Below, piece by piece: positions 62,409 to 64,000 of a DNA stretch of 64,000 nt. The notes below the pieces were generated by a model. The model saw only the letters and a program-made list of their open reading frames with translations. It was not told where the DNA came from and ran no database searches. Every line of letters begins with the position of its first letter. Position 1 is the first letter of the stretch. The DNA is from JBASEY01 sp049652745 (lineage in GTDB: Bacteria; CSSED10-310): positions 124,001-188,000 of the forward strand of contig JBASEY010000026.1 of assembly GCA_049652745.1 (NCBI GenBank), written 5' to 3'. The position numbers and the translations under genes were made by a program.

Positions 62409-62443
62409 TTCGTGAGCCGTTTTCTCACGAATCGATACGTATC
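62409..62443 (+). promoter_or_regulatory. Leader hairpin and adjacent palindrome
   Basis: TTCGTGAG (62409-62416) pairs with CTCACGAA (62424-62431) around a seven-base loop. The ten-base palindrome GATACGTATC follows at 62434-62443. They lie between the promoter and the ribosome-binding site of the oxidoreductase gene, so they may be an operator or an RNA regulatory element. No T-run follows, so this is not a terminator. Confidence 0.45.
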
Positions 62444-62466
62444 AGTTTGGGGAGAATTCTGAAATA

Positions 62467-64000
62467 ATGGATCATAACAATCGAATAGGTGAACATCCGA
62501 TTTTGCATGTGGAAAAATCTGAAATGATACCGTTTTATTGGCAGCGGAAACCTGTTTTTGCGCGAAAAGGTGAAATGATCGCTTCAGCTTTGATTGCAAA
62601 CGGAATTCATGTCTTTAGCAAACATCACAAGGACGGCAGTCCGCAGGGGATTTTTTGCGCCAATGGACAATGCTCAAAATGTCTGGTTATCGCCAACGGT
62701 ATCCCGGTGAAAAGCTGCATGACCCCCGTCACAAACAATATGATTGTCGAGATGGCGGATGGTTTGCCGGAATTGCCGAAAACACGATCTGAACATATAT
62801 TGAAAGATATTCCGGAATACCATTTTACCGTATTGATCATTGGCGGCGGCCCGGCAGGATTGTCCGCGGCGATCGAATTGGGCAAATTGGGAGTGAAGAC
62901 TCTTGTTATCGACGATAAACATATTTTGGGCGGCAAATTGATATTGCAAACGCATAAGTTTTTTGGATCCGTTGCGGATTCTCATGCCGGCGCCAGAGGA
63001 ATCGAGATCGGTGATATGTTGGCGAAAACCGTGCATTCCTTACCGAGCGTCACGGTGTGGACTGACAGCACGGCGGTTTTTGTCTTCAAGGATAAAAAAG
63101 TCGGTGTGTTGAAGGATGGAGCCTACCACCTGGTGGAGCCTGATTTGATCATAAATTCAGCGGGAGCTCGAGAAAAATTTCTGCGGTTTCAAGGTAATAC
63201 ATTACCGGGAGTCTATGGCGCCGGAGCGTTTCAAACCCTTGTAAACCGAGATTTGGTTCGGCCGTCCAGGAAGCTTTTCATCATCGGCGGCGGCAATGTC
63301 GGTTTGATTGCCGGTTACCACGCGCTTCAAGCCGGTATCGAGGTTGTCGGCTTGGCGGAAGCCATGCCGCAATGCGGCGGATACAAAGTTCATGCCGATA
63401 AACTGAAGCGCCTGGGAGTGCCGATTTATACCCGACATACTATTCTGGCTGCCAATGGGCGGGAAAACGTCGAATCGGTGACAATCGCCGAAATAGATGA
63501 TCGTTTTAAACCGATTGAAGGTACGGAAAAGAGTTTTGCATGTGATACCGTCCTGATTGCCGTCGGCCTGGAACCCATCGATGAATTCACTCAAGAAGCG
63601 CAAAAAGCGGGAATCCCCGTTTTCTCAACCGGTGACGCAAATGAAATAGCCGAAGCTTCATCCGCTATGTTCAACGGGAAAATCACCGGTCTACGAGCAG
63701 CGGAAACTCTAGGGGTCACAACCGAATCGATCCCGTCTGAATGGTATCGAAAAGCCGATGTGTTGAAAGCGCATCCAGGAAAAACCGTCAAACAGACGTT
63801 TTCAGATGTGGAACAAGGAGTATATCCGGTTATCCATTGCCTTCAGGAAATTCCCTGTAATCCATGTTCAACGGTGTGCCCGACGAATTCTATCCATCTA
63901 ATTGGCGATCCGATTATGGGAATCCCGGAATATCGAGGGAAGTGCATCGGTTGCGCGAAATGCGTCGCTATCTGCCCCGGCCTGGCGATAACCCTGGTGG
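62467..64000 (+). CDS. FAD-dependent oxidoreductase with [2Fe-2S] and [4Fe-4S] sites, partial
   Basis: The gene runs off the right edge with more than 511 codons present. An N-terminal ferredoxin-like [2Fe-2S] module has Cys64, Cys69, Cys72 and Cys84 (CANGQCSKC). An FAD-binding Rossmann fold follows (LIIGGGPAGLSAA at about 124), then a second nucleotide-binding fold (FIIGGGNVGLIAG at about 276). Two [4Fe-4S] motifs come next (CNPCSTVCP and CIGCAKCVAICP) at about 462-505. This order resembles HcnAB- or LhgO/sarcosine-oxidase-like amine or hydroxy-acid dehydrogenase subunits. The substrate is unknown; the following gene may be a partner subunit. Confidence 0.88.
   Translation, partial: MDHNNRIGEHPILHVEKSEMIPFYWQRKPVFARKGEMIASALIANGIHVFSKHHKDGSPQGIFCANGQCSKCLVIANGIPVKSCMTPVTNNMIVEMADGLPELPKTRSEHILKDIPEYHFTVLIIGGGPAGLSAAIELGKLGVKTLVIDDKHILGGKLILQTHKFFGSVADSHAGARGIEIGDMLAKTVHSLPSVTVWTDSTAVFVFKDKKVGVLKDGAYHLVEPDLIINSAGAREKFLRFQGNTLPGVYGAGAFQTLVNRDLVRPSRKLFIIGGGNVGLIAGYHALQAGIEVVGLAEAMPQCGGYKVHADKLKRLGVPIYTRHTILAANGRENVESVTIAEIDDRFKPIEGTEKSFACDTVLIAVGLEPIDEFTQEAQKAGIPVFSTGDANEIAEASSAMFNGKITGLRAAETLGVTTESIPSEWYRKADVLKAHPGKTVKQTFSDVEQGVYPVIHCLQEIPCNPCSTVCPTNSIHLIGDPIMGIPEYRGKCIGCAKCVAICPGLAITLV

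Noticed and set aside
1..64000. tRNA, rRNA, insertion sequence, prophage or CRISPR features
   Set aside because: I looked for cloverleaf tails, transposase motifs, paired inverted repeats with target duplications and regular spacer arrays and found none. A small tRNA could still be missed by eye.

Overview
The window comes from a diderm (Gram-negative) bacterium, probably an uncultured or sparsely sampled lineage with an anaerobic, redox-rich lifestyle. The diderm cell plan is supported by a secretin, SurA/PpiC chaperones, an LptA/OstA-like domain and several lipoproteins. Redox content is supported by two ferredoxin-type genes, a flavin/Fe-S oxidoreductase, system II cytochrome c maturation with a three-haem cytochrome, and selenocysteine synthesis (selA). 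Two features narrow the lineage without naming it. The phenylalanyl-tRNA synthetase is the archaeal/eukaryotic type, and secreted proteins carry long Thr-Pro stalks (TNTP, PEPTDTPV), a style seen in several candidate phyla. GC looks to be in the mid-40s (by eye, not computed). I see no tRNA, rRNA, CRISPR array, insertion sequence or prophage.

Layout. 1-10.2 kb: a pseudo-receiver protein (cut by the window edge), mtnA, selA, a GAF/HD-GYP sensor, fabF, a helical protein, khpA, a secreted protein and an ATP-grasp enzyme. 10.5-26.8 kb: a long, tightly overlapping plus-strand run with a GT-C glycosyltransferase, mfd, two PpiC/SurA chaperones, an S4 RNA-binding protein, holA, holB, an AglD/LPG-synthase-like membrane protein, two unknown envelope proteins, a second GT-C enzyme and a sensor kinase. 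26.8-33.7 kb: a DUF3006 protein and purine nucleoside phosphorylase on the minus strand, then a lipoprotein, threonine aldolase and a heterodimeric ABC exporter. 33.8-38.6 kb: an ECF sigma/anti-sigma pair leading into a TPR-LptA fusion and a TPR-secretin-cohesin fusion. 39.2-41.3 kb: two surface proteins behind a good sigma-54 promoter, the second with a TNTP stalk. 41.3-44.3 kb: a nucleotidyltransferase and a likely acquired YhcG-type nuclease beside a frameshifted fragment and non-coding DNA. 44.3-54 kb: pheS-pheT, OsmC, ApbE, TldD/TldE, then a small Tat protein, ResB and CcsA. 54.6-57 kb: three-haem cytochrome, methyltransferase and ferredoxin-like protein. 57.2-59.6 kb: two secreted proteins sharing a C-terminal domain I do not recognise. 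59.6-64 kb: a four-S1-domain protein with an attenuator-like leader, a ferredoxin, signal peptidase I, a stand-alone Fis-type HTH protein behind a second sigma-54 promoter, and the start of a flavin/Fe-S oxidoreductase.

How the genes fit together. Much of the window serves envelope building and surface display: Sec and Tat export, lipoproteins, SurA-type folding, an outer-membrane secretin, and stalked surface proteins ending in membrane anchors. The most original material is the shared unknown domain of the 57.3/57.9 kb proteins, the TPR-LptA and secretin-cohesin fusions under an ECF sigma factor, the S1 leader with divergent promoters, and the pairing of sigma-54 promoters with an isolated Fis-type HTH domain.
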